A DNA stretch of 64,000 bases from CAWAHD01 sp963781785. GTDB lineage: Bacteria; Planctomycetota; Planctomycetia; Isosphaerales; Isosphaeraceae. The notes below the pieces were generated by a model. That model was not told the DNA's origin. It worked only from the letters and a program-made list of their open reading frames with translations, and did no database searches. Location of the stretch: positions 62,001-126,000 of the forward strand of contig CAWAHD010000004.1 in NCBI GenBank assembly GCA_963781785.1, given 5' to 3'. The position numbers and the translations under genes were made by a program. Below, one piece after another: positions 1-8,837 of this stretch; the stretch's first letter is position 1; every line of letters begins with the position of its first letter.

Positions 1-2835
1 AGACAGCGCTCTTTTGGCCGCCCTCCGCGCTTCCCGTCCCTGGTCACTTCTGCCAATCATCTCCACCAGCGTATCGAGCGCTGGCAACCCAGCGAGACCA
101 AGCCCGCGAAGCGCCTCAGCGGCGAGCCGCCGAATGGTCCCATCCTCGTCGTCCGTCATTTCCATCAACCGGTTGAGCGCTGGCAACGAGGCGGAGCCGA
201 GCCCTCGAAGCGCCTCCGCGGCGAGCCTCCGAACGGTAACGTTTTCGTCGTGAGTGATTTCCACGAGCCGGTCAAGCGCCGGCAACGCGCCGGGGCCGAG
301 CCCCTTAAGCGCCTCTGTGGCCAGCGTCCGGACGGACACATCCTCGTCCCGTGTCAGTTCCACTAGACGATCGAGCGCTGGCAATGCGGCGGGTCCGAGC
401 CCCGTCAGAGCCATCGTGGCCAGTGTTCGAACGGTCCCATCCTCGCCGTGCGTCAATTCCACGAGCCGGTCGAGCGCCGGCGATGCACGCATGCCAAAGT
501 GAACCAGTGCACTAACGGCAGCCTCGCGCACGTACAACCTCTCGTCGTGTGTCAATTCCACGAGCCGGTCAAAAGCCGGTGACGCGGCCGCTCCATGACA
601 GAGAAAAAAAACGGCGTCCGACCGACGCTTCTCGTGGTGGTTTATTATGTTCACGAGCCTGTCAATAGCCGGCGTTGAGCTGCCAGCAAGGTCAGCTAGC
701 ACGTGAACCGCGGCGTACTCCACGATCCTATCCCCGCCGTGTGTCAATTCCACCAGCCGGTCGAGCGCCGGCAAGGCGGCAGAGCCGAGGCCACCCAAGG
801 CCCTTGCGGCCGATTCCCGCACGTTCCGCTCCCCGTCGTACGTCATTTCCACGAGCCGGTCGAGCGCCGGCAAGGCGGCAGAGCCGAGGCCACCCAAGGC
901 CCTTGCGGCCGATTCCCGCACATTCCGCTCCCCGTCGTACGTCATTTCCACGAGCCGGTCGAGCGCCGGCAGCGAAGCGGGGCCAAGGCGACCAAGGAGC
1001 AAGGCGGCCTCGCTTCGCAAAGAATCGTCCGCTTCGAGGGTCATTTCCAGGATCTTTGCGAGGGCACCGGCCGGAAGGCGATCGGCCTGCCCTACGGCCG
1101 AGAAGGAATCTAACAGGGGACCCAGGGTGTAAGACAGGTCTTCGGCTCGATGGCGAACCATCACGTCGACCGCCTCGATGGCTATCACCGAAACCTGGGG
1201 CAAATTGCGGAAGCGGTCGGGTAGCTCGGATAGGCAGAGCAACGCCAGCGCGAGGCGATGGCGGAAAAGGTCGTCACGGCGCTGGTCGGCGAGCAGCGCG
1301 AGGAGCGGCTTCGGGTCGGCGAGCTGACCAGCGAGCAGGACGACGACCTCACGCCAGGCAGGGCGCCAGGCCTTGTGATCGAGCAGATCGGCGATTGCCG
1401 CCCATCCTTCGGCTCTCACTCGCCAGGCAAGTGCGAGGGAGGCCAGGTACTCGTGAAATGTCCGGTGCAAGAAGAGTAGTGGGGCGTCCGGATCTTCTCC
1501 CGAGGTCACGAGGATGCCCGTCAGCTTCAGCTCGTTGATGAGCGTCGTCGCGTCGAGGCCGTGCAACTCGTGATCCGGCTTGAGCTTCGCCAGTTCGTCA
1601 CGGACCTTGGAGCGCAACAGGCGCTCGTTGAACTGCTCGCGGCCTTCAGCGAATAGGACATAGGCGACGGGTGCCAGGACTTCGAGGAGAGCGTCGACCT
1701 GCGCCGCGCTCTGCGCCGAATGCCGCTTGTCGTCCCTCATCCAATCGAGGACCAGACCGCGCAAGCACTGTTCGTAAATGTCAACACGCCGCGTGAACCG
1801 TGCCGGTCGCGCTTCCTGCGTGGCTGCGAGCCGGGGCTGTTCCGCGAAGAGCCGGCAAATCAGGGTGAGCATCAAGGGGACGCGGGCAAGCCCCTGCACT
1901 TGCGGGTTCCGCTCGAGCAGGGCCAGGAAGGGCTTTCCGTCTTTGAACCAGGCGCGGGCGAAAGCCTCGATCTGGGGCGCATCGAAGGCGAACAGCTCGA
2001 GCTCGAAAGCGCCAGGAATGGGCGAGCCGTCGTAGCCGACGATCCGCGAAGTCAACAGAAGCCTGCACTCGAAACTGGTGGCGAAGCCCTCGACGCGCTG
2101 GCCCAGACGTTGGCGGTGGTGGGCCAGAAAGGCAACCGAATGCCCGAGCGCCGGCACCTCGACAGGGACCTCGTCCCAGGCGTCGAGAAGCACCACCGCG
2201 TTGGCCGTCTTGAGCCGCTCGAGAACGAATTGGCGGAACGCCCCGGAACGCCCCGTGCTGGCCAAGGAAGCCAGGGCCTGTTCGAGCGCGTCGTCACTTC
2301 GGTTCAGGTCGGAGAGTCGGGCAAGGATCGGCAGCGTCAGTCCGGCCAGATTACTCGGGTCCTCGTCGAGGGCCCGGAGCGCCGCGAGGGCCAGACGGCG
2401 GGCCTCGTAGCGGAGCAGCCACGACTTGCCGAAACCCGGGTCGCCCAGGATCACGGCCCTCGGGAATCTCGCCGCGGTTTGCTCGGCCCACGCAATCGGT
2501 GGTGGCGGAGCGAGGCGACCACCGCGGTCGTCCTCATCTCTCAGTCGATCTTCCGCTCGCGCGCGACCTGGGACGTAGGCGCGGTGGTTGTCCAGGCCGG
2601 CGGCTCGGTTCCGCTCGCGCTCCTCGGCCCGCCACTGGTCCCAGGCCGTGCGATCATCGACAACCTGGACCATCTGGCGGATCGTGTCGAAACGATTCCC
2701 CCCATCTTCACCGTGCCGCAAGTGCGCCGGGAAGTACTTCGGCAAAACCGCCGCGCTAAGTGCCAGGGCGTCGAGGTATGCGCGGAGCTCCTCGACGCCT
2801 GTTGAGGGTTTGCGGCGCGGGCTCCGCCCAGCAGG
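1..2835 (-). CDS. NACHT ATPase + HEAT-repeat part of an NLR-like CHAT-NACHT-HEAT protein (3' end outside window)
   Basis: The minus-strand frame is open from about 2835 to the left edge. It encodes a STAND-type NTPase. A P-loop GDPGFGKSWLL lies at about 2410-2450 and a Walker B/NACHT motif VVLLDAWDE at about 2170-2210. A helical region follows, with a typical NACHT tail motif LFLHRTFHEYLASLAL near 1450-1490. From about 1060 to the edge come at least eleven 33-residue HEAT-like repeats of the form LPALDRLVELTHDE..VR..A..AL.GLG. Bacterial NACHT proteins commonly couple a sensor repeat domain to an N-terminal effector. Here the upstream frame (2541-3419) encodes a CHAT protease, and I see no good start codon for NACHT alone. 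I therefore read this as the continuation of that gene after a frameshift near 2800-2832. Domain calls are firm. The defence or cell-death role is inferred. Confidence 0.85.
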
Positions 2836-3419
2836 GTGACCTTGGCGGGGTCGACGCCTTGTCTGAGGTGAAGCTTGACCAGCTCAGGCGCCTCGGAAAG
2901 ACCTTCGCCGACGAGTCGGGCAACCCCCAGTTCGCATGCTTCGCGGATCGATTTACCGTAACCGAGGGCCTGGTAGAACTCAGCCGCAAAGGCGATTGCA
3001 TGCACATCCTTGAGCGCGTGCACCATGCCTATGGCACAGTCGATCGTCGCAGTCACGGCCTCTGCCTGACGCTCGGAGTAGCAGTTGTTAAAGACGACGA
3101 CGCGTACATTCTCCTTGAGCACCGCCAAAAGCCTGCCCAGCGCCTCCGGAGGGACGGGCTTCGGATTGCCGTCGGAGCCGACCAAGATCACACATCCCGA
3201 TTTGTCGCCGTGCCCGCTGAAGTGCACGATGTCTGGGCGATGCCGCATCAGGAATCCCGATAGCTCGTCAAGCCGTACCGCCCAATGCGAAACCAGCTGT
3301 AACCGATCGCGGAATTCTGAGCTGCGGATCTTGGCTTGTATGTCGCGCATCTCCTCGTCGATTTGCAGCGGGTTGATTCCACTCGGGTTAGCCGCAAGGA
3401 AAAGTACTTTGATCATCAT
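2541..3419 (-). CDS. CHAT-domain (caspase-like) protease, N-terminal part of the CHAT-NACHT-HEAT protein
   Basis: The protein starts MMIKVLFLAANPSG at 3419 (an alternative ATG is one codon in). The first about 200 residues form a CHAT domain. The catalytic His is in HFSGHGD and the catalytic Cys in VVFNNCYS, followed by the usual AIAFAAEFYQALGYGKSI segment. CHAT proteases are clan CD cysteine peptidases used as effectors in bacterial immune and cell-death modules. After about residue 200 (VTLLGG, about 2826) this frame becomes low-complexity and stops at 2541, while the neighbouring frame continues with protein-like sequence into the NACHT domain. The last about 95 codons are therefore probably an artefact of a frameshift, by -1 relative to the reading direction, near 2800-2832. 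Two separate genes overlapping by about 290 bases is possible but less likely. Confidence 0.85.
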   Translation of the reverse strand: MMIKVLFLAANPSGINPLQIDEEMRDIQAKIRSSEFRDRLQLVSHWAVRLDELSGFLMRHRPDIVHFSGHGDKSGCVILVGSDGNPKPVPPEALGRLLAVLKENVRVVVFNNCYSERQAEAVTATIDCAIGMVHALKDVHAIAFAAEFYQALGYGKSIREACELGVARLVGEGLSEAPELVKLHLRQGVDPAKVTLLGGARAANPQQASRSSAHTSTPWHLARRFCRSTSRRTCGTVKMGGIVSTRSARWSRLSMIARPGTSGGPRSASGTEPPAWTTTAPTSQVARERKID

Positions 3420-4284
3420 TGGTCTCTTGGTGATTTAGCCCGTACTGCGGCACGTTCGGTCGGCCACGACCATTCTCCGGAGACAAAGTCATGGCCTCCA
3501 CAGGACGATCATAACAGACGACGCGCAAGGATTGGGGCTCTAGGGAGAATGTGTTGACGTCGCCTCGCCTACGATGCGCAACGAAACGGGAGGAGGGGCC
3601 GTCGAGGATTCATTGCAGTCGACGAGCAGAACGCACATAACTGACGAGGCGAACAGCAGCGGTCGATCCGTTCCGTGCGTCGACGATCACAACGCCTTGT
3701 GCCCGGGCGCCCGAGCGGTATGCTGAACCGAAGAACTTCCCGATCGACATCGCGCACTCGTGGAGCTGGGCCATCGGCTCATCAGCCAGCGCGGCCCGAA
3801 AGTCGTTCGATGAGCCCCTTTTGGCAAGAAACTGGCCGCCGCGAGACGCTGAATCGCCGCACGGTGAGCTTTGGGCACGACCAAGAGCGTTCCCACGAAC
3901 TTGCTGAAACCATTGCGGCGGGATCGGGAGAAACTCGCTGCCGAACTTCCCGAACTGATTGACCGCGGCCGGTTGCTCGACGAGGCAGCCGCGGGAAACT
4001 CTCTTTCGACTGGTTGACTCTCTCTGGGCGGTCGGCGGCATATGATACGATGTTGCGCTGGAATGGCCGTGCACGCGTGTGGGACGCGTCGAGAGCAGCA
4101 ATGGCCCGAGCGGCGAGCTTCGGTTAATCGCCTCGGCGGCCCGCCGCGAGCATCGTCCAGCCGGGCCGCTGGCACATGGCCGGAAGCCAGGGAGGTGGCG
4201 CTGGTCGTTTGTTGATCGCACGCCCCCAAAAACACGCAGGTCCGAAGAGCCAAGTTCTCCTCATGCCCCATGGAGTCACTTGCG
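3420..4284. other. Non-coding or degraded region upstream of the CHAT gene
   Basis: No convincing gene is visible in about 860 bases. The region should hold the promoter of the leftward CHAT-NACHT gene and, at its right end, that of the rightward lactonase gene. Two fragments look slightly protein-like. One is a plus-strand stretch ending at about 4018 that contains REKLAAELPELIDRGRLL but has no start codon. The other is a minus-strand open frame, 3610-4221, whose last 65 residues look plausible. Neither matches a family I know. They may be remnants of a lost gene. Confidence 0.4.
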
Positions 4285-5253
4285 ATGACGACGCAATCCA
4301 CACTGGCCGCAACACCGCTTCCCGCCGATCTGCTCGCTCCTCAAGCAGCCGTCACCGCGGCTGCTCGAACGTGTCTGCTCGAGGGCCCCGCCTTCGACAA
4401 GGACGGCACCCTCTATTTCAGCGACATCATTGGCAATCGCATTTACCGGATGAGCCCGGACGGCGCCCTGTCGGTATTCCGCGCCGACAGCGGTCGAACC
4501 AACGGCAACACCTTCGATGCCCATGGGATGCTGATCAGTTGCGAAGGAGCCGAGTTCGGCCCGGGCGGCCGGCGCCGCATTGTGCGAACCGAGTTGAAGA
4601 GCGGTCGGATCGAAGTCTTGACCGAGCGCTTCGAGGGCAAGCGCTACAACAGCCCGAACGACGTCGTCGTCGACACGAAGGGTCGCATCTGGTTCACGGA
4701 CCCCTATTACGGCGATGACCGCGCCAGTCTCGAAATGACGGATGAGGCCGTTTATCGGATCGACCCCGATGGCTCGGTCGTGCGCGTCGTATCGCAGCCG
4801 CAGATCGACCGCCCCAACGGACTGGCGATCACACCCGACGCCAAGGTGCTTTACTTGATCGACAGCCATGGTCGCCCCGGAGGCAACCGCAAGATCTGGT
4901 CGTTCACGGTCGCCGACGACGGCCGGTTGAGCGATCAGCGGCTCGTCTTCGACTTTGGCCGCGGCCGTGGCGGCGACGGCATGCGCCTGGACGAGCGCGG
5001 TAATCTGTGGGTTGCGGCGGGGATTTTCCTCGCGCGCCATAACGGCGAGACAACTGACGTGCCGCCGGGGGTCTATGTAATCACACCAAAGGGCCAGCTC
5101 CTGGGCAAGATCCCCATCCCCGAGGACCTCTGCACGAATCTGGCATTCGGCGGTCCAGGCCGGAAGACGCTTTTTGTGACGTCAGGCAAGTCGATCTTCA
5201 AGATTCCCTTGGCCGTCGCGGGCTATGCCTTGTTCCCGCCGGATCAACCGTAA
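4285..5253 (+). CDS. SMP-30/gluconolactonase-type sugar lactonase
   Basis: This is a six-bladed beta-propeller hydrolase of the SMP-30/gluconolactonase/LRE family, about 322 residues from the chosen ATG. Family metal-site motifs are visible: the N-terminal Glu in CLLEGPAFDKDG, the Asn in NSPNDVVVD, and the Asp in GGDGMRLDERGNLW. Other blade motifs are IWFTDPYYG and RPNGLAITPD. These enzymes open sugar lactones. No signal peptide is obvious. The ATG at 4285 (MTTQ) was preferred over the one at 4270 because GGAG lies nine bases upstream of it. The gene converges on an enolase-superfamily acid-sugar dehydratase that ends 32 bases downstream, which fits a shared role in sugar-acid catabolism. The exact substrate cannot be told from sequence. 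Confidence 0.85.
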   Translation: MTTQSTLAATPLPADLLAPQAAVTAAARTCLLEGPAFDKDGTLYFSDIIGNRIYRMSPDGALSVFRADSGRTNGNTFDAHGMLISCEGAEFGPGGRRRIVRTELKSGRIEVLTERFEGKRYNSPNDVVVDTKGRIWFTDPYYGDDRASLEMTDEAVYRIDPDGSVVRVVSQPQIDRPNGLAITPDAKVLYLIDSHGRPGGNRKIWSFTVADDGRLSDQRLVFDFGRGRGGDGMRLDERGNLWVAAGIFLARHNGETTDVPPGVYVITPKGQLLGKIPIPEDLCTNLAFGGPGRKTLFVTSGKSIFKIPLAVAGYALFPPDQP

Positions 5254-5285
5254 GCCACCGGGATTGTGTTCCGGCGCACTCGTAT

Positions 5286-6656
5286 CTACGGCCGGATGAT
5301 TGTCCCATCTCGTCGCCGGGTCGTTCCCCACCGATAATCGAAGGTCGGTGAGCTCGGAAAGGGATACTTGGCGGCCAGCTTTTCATCGATATCGATGCCC
5401 AGGCCGGGAGCCTCGTTCGCGTACATGTAACCGTCCTTCGTCTCGGGACAGCCAGGGAAGACCGCTCGGGTCTCCGGGGGGAAGATGTAACCCTCGTGAA
5501 TTCCGAAGTTGGAGCTGGCCAGCTCGAGCGCCAGGCCGGCTGCATGAGCAACCGGGGAACAATCGCCCGGGCCGTGCCAGGCTGTCTTGACGCCGAAAAA
5601 CTCGCAAAAGGCGGCCACCTTCCGCGCCATGCTCAAGCCGCCGATCTGCGACATGTGGATACGGATGAAGTCAATCAGCCGCCCCGCAATCAGCGGCACA
5701 TACTCCTGCTGCGTATTGAACAATTCCCCCATTGCGAGCGGGACACTCGACTGCTGGCGAATCAAGCGGAAGTGGTCTTTCTCTTCCGGCGGCAACGGAT
5801 CTTCGAGAAAGAAGAGGCGGTATTTCTCGAGCTCCTTGCAAAGGTTGACGGCCTGACTCGGTGAAATTCGCTCGTGAACATCATGGAGCAGCTCGACTTC
5901 GTCGCCCAGCGTCGACCGCAGATGCTCGAAGAGCTTGGGAAGGGTGCGCAGATAGGGACCAGGCTCCCACACCAGCTTGGGATCCTCTGGCCCATTGTCC
6001 GCGGGAATGGAGGGCTCGGTGCGCGCGGTATCCGAGCGGACTCCGTAAGTCGCCATCCCCGGGATGGCCACCTGCACACGGATATGGCGGTAGCCCTTGG
6101 CCATCGCCTGGCGCGCATTTGCCTCGACTTCCTTGGCGTCGCGGCCGCGAACGTGAACGTAAAGCGCCGCCGCGAACCGGCATTTGCCACCCAGCAACTG
6201 ATAAACCGGCATGTTCGCGCGCTTGCCCTTGATGTCCCACAGAGCCATGTCGACGCCGCTCATGGCGTTGAACAGCACCGGACCATTCCGCCAGTACGAG
6301 CTGACATAGGAAGACTGCCAGATGTCCTCGATCTGATCGACGTTCCGGCCGATCAGAAACGGCTTCAAGTACTTCTCGACCGCCGTCTGAACGGCATACG
6401 CACGCTGGGTGAACGTTGCACAGCCGATCCCGTAAAGACCCGGCTCGCTGGTCGACACTTTGACAATGACCAGGCGGATCCGATTGGGAGCCGTGAGAAT
6501 TGTCGATATGTCGGTGATCTTGAGGGGCGGCAGGCCATGCGGCGATTCGGGTTTCCCCTGAGCCGTTTGAGCAGAAAGAGCCCGCCCCGAAATGAGCGGC
6601 GCGCACCCTGCGGCGGCACCGGCCGACAGCCAATACAAGACGTCGCGCCGATCCAT
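5286..6656 (-). CDS. Enolase-superfamily dehydratase, mannonate/galactonate dehydratase-like, Tat-exported
   Basis: A 456-residue member of the mandelate racemase/muconate lactonizing subgroup, closest by recall to D-mannonate dehydratase (ManD/RspA). The start at 6656 has a clear AGGAGC Shine-Dalgarno. The N-terminus MDRRDVLYWLSAGAAAGCAP is a twin-arginine-like signal, which is unusual because classical ManD is cytosolic. The N-terminal capping domain contains GCATFTQRAYAV and DMALWDIKGKRANMPVYQLLGGK. The barrel carries the expected metal ligands in LLHDVHE, FFLEDPLP and MGELFN, and later TAWHGPGDCSPV. The C-terminus YPFPSSPTFDYRWG is typical of the ManD group. It would dehydrate a sugar acid to a 2-keto-3-deoxy product. 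It lies convergent to the lactonase. Confidence 0.85.
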   Translation of the reverse strand: MDRRDVLYWLSAGAAAGCAPLISGRALSAQTAQGKPESPHGLPPLKITDISTILTAPNRIRLVIVKVSTSEPGLYGIGCATFTQRAYAVQTAVEKYLKPFLIGRNVDQIEDIWQSSYVSSYWRNGPVLFNAMSGVDMALWDIKGKRANMPVYQLLGGKCRFAAALYVHVRGRDAKEVEANARQAMAKGYRHIRVQVAIPGMATYGVRSDTARTEPSIPADNGPEDPKLVWEPGPYLRTLPKLFEHLRSTLGDEVELLHDVHERISPSQAVNLCKELEKYRLFFLEDPLPPEEKDHFRLIRQQSSVPLAMGELFNTQQEYVPLIAGRLIDFIRIHMSQIGGLSMARKVAAFCEFFGVKTAWHGPGDCSPVAHAAGLALELASSNFGIHEGYIFPPETRAVFPGCPETKDGYMYANEAPGLGIDIDEKLAAKYPFPSSPTFDYRWGTTRRRDGTIIRP

Positions 6657-6830
6657 GAAATGCTCCTTTGAGGCAGAGACCCCAATGGGTGGACTCGATG
6701 CATTCCCGGTTGATCGCGGTGGTTGCCAATCTAACGGCTGGATCCACCCACCGCAATGAAATGGTCGTCCGTGAAGCGCCAACGTTTTCTTTGATGTTTG
6801 CGATTTCTAGCTTTCGTGGTTTTTTACATC

Positions 6831-6858
6831 TTGACCGGCCCCCGGTCACTGATATACT
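6831..6858 (+). promoter_or_regulatory. Strong sigma70-type promoter of the GntR-ABC operon
   Basis: TTGACC at 6831-6836 and TATACT at 6853-6858 are separated by 16 bases, in an AT-rich stretch that stands out in this GC-rich sequence. It points to the 30-bp hairpin array and the GntR/ABC operon. The resulting transcript would start near 6865 and carry the whole array as an untranslated or leader-coding region of about 490 bases. Confidence 0.65.
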
Positions 6859-6988
6859 GTACTAGTTCGATAGCACACTAAATGGCCAGCGGACGACGTA
6901 TTTTTCGGGTTGCTTGTTCTACACCGCTGGGGCGGAAGCGCTCGGCAACTACGAAATCGTGAGGCGGGCAAGGCTGATTGACAAGAAC

Positions 6989-7348
6989 GTCAAGCTGGAA
7001 AGCCTGATCTACGAAAACGTCAGGCTGGAAAGCCTGACCTACGAAAACGTCAGGCTGGAAAGCCTGACCTACGAAAACGTCAGGCTGGAAAGCCTGACCT
7101 ACGAAAACGTCAGGCTGGAAAGCCTGACCTACGAAAACGTCAAGCTGGAAAGCCTGACCTACGAAAACGTCAGGCTGGAAAGCCTGACCTACGAAAACGT
7201 CAGGCTGGAAAGCCTGACCTACGAAAACGTCAGGCTGGAAAGCCTGACCTACGAAAACGTCAGGCTGGAAAGCCTGACCTACGAAAACGTCAGGCTGGAA
7301 AGCCTGACCTACGAAAACGTCAGGCTGGAAAGCCTGACCTACGAGACA
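6989..7348. repeat. Tandem array of twelve 30-bp units, each a perfect hairpin (planctomycete GTCAGGCT palindrome)
   Basis: Twelve head-to-tail 30-bp units begin at 6989 and recur every 30 bases. Each contains the palindrome GTCAGGCTGGAAAGCCTGAC (8-bp stem, GGAA loop) plus a ten-base linker. Units 1 and 6 carry AAGCT in place of AGGCT, so their stems have one mismatch. There are no unique spacers, so it is not a CRISPR array. Because 30 is a multiple of three, both strands stay open, giving repeats like ENVRLESLTY one way and VGQAFQPDVF the other. These are translation artefacts that commonly get annotated in planctomycetes. The last palindrome ends 15 bases before the GntR ATG at 7354. Confidence 0.95.
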
Positions 7349-7353
7349 GGCAC

Positions 7354-7802
7354 ATGGTGTTACTCGATCTGAGCTCAGACGACCATCGGCCGATCTACGG
7401 TCAGATTGCGGACCGCGTGAAGTTCGCGGTTGCCGGCGGAGTGTTGCGATCGGGCGATCTGGTGCCTTCGGTCCGGGAGTTGTCGAAGCAGCTTCTCGTG
7501 AACCCGAACACCGTGGCGCGGGCCTATCGGGATTTGCAGGCCGAGGGCCTCCTGGAATCGGTACGGGGAATGGGCCTTCAGGTGGTTGAGGGGGCTCGGG
7601 AGCGATGCCGGACTGCGCGCGCGAGATCGTCCGGGAGCGGATGCGCACGGCGATAGACGAGGCCAGGCGAAGCAACATGGAGCCCGCCGAGATCGAGGCG
7701 ATTTTCCGCGAGGAGTGGGTCAAAGCAAGCAGTCAAAATGACAACAAGCTCGATGGTGATGGACGTGCCTCAGGAGCAGGAGCAGGAGCAGCGGCAAGTT
7801 GA
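7354..7802 (+). CDS. GntR-family (YtrA-type) transcriptional regulator, split by a frameshift
   Basis: The first about 85 residues form a GntR winged helix of the short YtrA type: LDLSSDDHRPIYGQIADRVK, then VPSVRELSKQLLVNPNTVARAYRDLQAEG and GLLESVRG. The family's C-terminal helical part follows in another frame (REIVRERMRTAIDEARRS, then MEPAEIEAIFREEW). The two join if one GC dinucleotide is removed from the run GCGCGCGCG at 7614-7623. YtrA regulators typically repress the ABC transporter genes they precede, and here an ATPase and a permease follow directly. The start codon sits just behind the last hairpin of the 12-unit array, so translation initiation could be affected by it. The regulatory role follows from family and context. 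The frameshift may be a sequencing error. Confidence 0.8.
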
Positions 7803-7848
7803 TTCAAACGGCCAAACGGCGAGAGAAAAGCGGAACGGGAGGCAGGGC

Positions 7849-8814
7849 ATGACTCACGTACAGGCAGGGGCCGTGATCCGAGTCGACGGGTTGACCAAGC
7901 GATACGGGCGCCAGGCGGCCGTGGACGCCCTGTCGCTGGCGGTGCCGGAGGGCTCGATCTTTGGCCTGCTGGGTGAGAATGGCGCGGGTAAGACGACGAC
8001 GATCCAGATGCTGCTCGGCCTGGTCAAGCCGGATGCCGGCCGGATCGACGTGCTGGGGCTCGACCCCACGCGGCAGGGGCTCAACGTGCGGCGGCGGACC
8101 GGTTACGTGCCCGAAGCCCCCGTGCTCTATGACTGGATGACCGTGGCCGAGATTGGCTGGTTCGCCGCGGGGTTTCATCTCGACGCGCACGGAAGCACGA
8201 GCGGCTACGAGTATCGCTACACCGAGCTCACGCGCGGCTTCGAGCTTCCCGCACGCAAGAAGATCAAGGATCTCTCCAAGGGAATGAGGGCCAAAGTATC
8301 GCTGGCGCTGGCACTCGCCTCCGATCCTACACTGCTGGTTCTCGATGAACCGACCTCGGGGCTGGACGTTTTGGTCCGGCGAGACTTCCTCGAAAGCATG
8401 GTTGACCTGGCCGGTGCGGGGCGGACCGTGGTTCTCTCCAGCCACCAGATCGGGGAAGTTGAGCGGGTTGCCAGTCATGTGGCCCTGCTGCACCGGGGGA
8501 AGCTGGTGCTGGCCGAGCCGCTGGATGAGCTCAAGTCGCGGATGTTCCTGCTCTCGGTGATGTTTTCCAGCCGCGATCACCCCGCTATACCGCCAGAGGG
8601 AAGGACCATTGAGCTGATCGATGCATCCGATGCCGCGCGTCAGGCCCGCTGGCTGGTTCGCGCGGCCGATCGTTCGGCATGCGAAGTCGTGCGCGCTCTG
8701 CCCGGGGTCGAGGGGCTGGAAATCGAAACACCGAGCCTTGAAGAAATCTACATCGGCTACATGCGAGCTCGCCGGCCCGAGCTGGTGCCGCCCTTGGCCG
8801 TGCATGTCGCGTGA
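7849..8814 (+). CDS. ABC transporter ATP-binding protein (YtrB/CcmA-type)
   Basis: About 321 residues from ATG 7849, chosen because GGGAGG precedes it and the ABC domain begins directly (VIRVDGLTKRYGRQAAVDAL). Walker A is GLLGENGAGKTTTIQML, the signature is KDLSKGMRAKVSLALAL, and Walker B is LLVLDEPTSGLDVLVRR, followed by the H-loop LSSHQIGEVER. It is the energising subunit of an ABC-2 type exporter with the permease encoded immediately downstream. Its stop codon overlaps or abuts the beginning of the permease open frame. It is probably controlled by the GntR protein upstream. The exported substrate is unknown. An ATG at 7738 in the same frame would add a Gln/Glu-rich leader and is less likely. 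Confidence 0.9.
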   Translation: MTHVQAGAVIRVDGLTKRYGRQAAVDALSLAVPEGSIFGLLGENGAGKTTTIQMLLGLVKPDAGRIDVLGLDPTRQGLNVRRRTGYVPEAPVLYDWMTVAEIGWFAAGFHLDAHGSTSGYEYRYTELTRGFELPARKKIKDLSKGMRAKVSLALALASDPTLLVLDEPTSGLDVLVRRDFLESMVDLAGAGRTVVLSSHQIGEVERVASHVALLHRGKLVLAEPLDELKSRMFLLSVMFSSRDHPAIPPEGRTIELIDASDAARQARWLVRAADRSACEVVRALPGVEGLEIETPSLEEIYIGYMRARRPELVPPLAVHVA

Positions 8815-8837
8815 GCGCGAGGGGGAGTAAGCCGCCC

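Noticed and set aside
1720..2805. Long plus-strand open frame
   Set aside because: It is the antisense frame of the NACHT region, which carries P-loop and Walker B motifs on the minus strand.
2800..2835. Programmed ribosomal frameshift joining CHAT and NACHT
   Set aside because: No slippery heptamer of the X XXY YYZ type is present, and the window has many other indels, so an error or mutation is simpler.
3610..4221. Gasdermin-like or toxin partner of the CHAT protease
   Set aside because: The minus-strand frame has no gasdermin features and a mostly shadow-like composition. Left as unexplained sequence.
6989..7348. CRISPR array
   Set aside because: Repeats are strictly tandem with a 30-base period and no unique spacers, and there are no cas genes.
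6878..7723. Minus-strand protein with FVGQAFQPDV repeats, and plus-strand protein with ENVRLESLTY repeats
   Set aside because: Both are translations of the palindrome array. The minus frame also runs antisense through the GntR gene.
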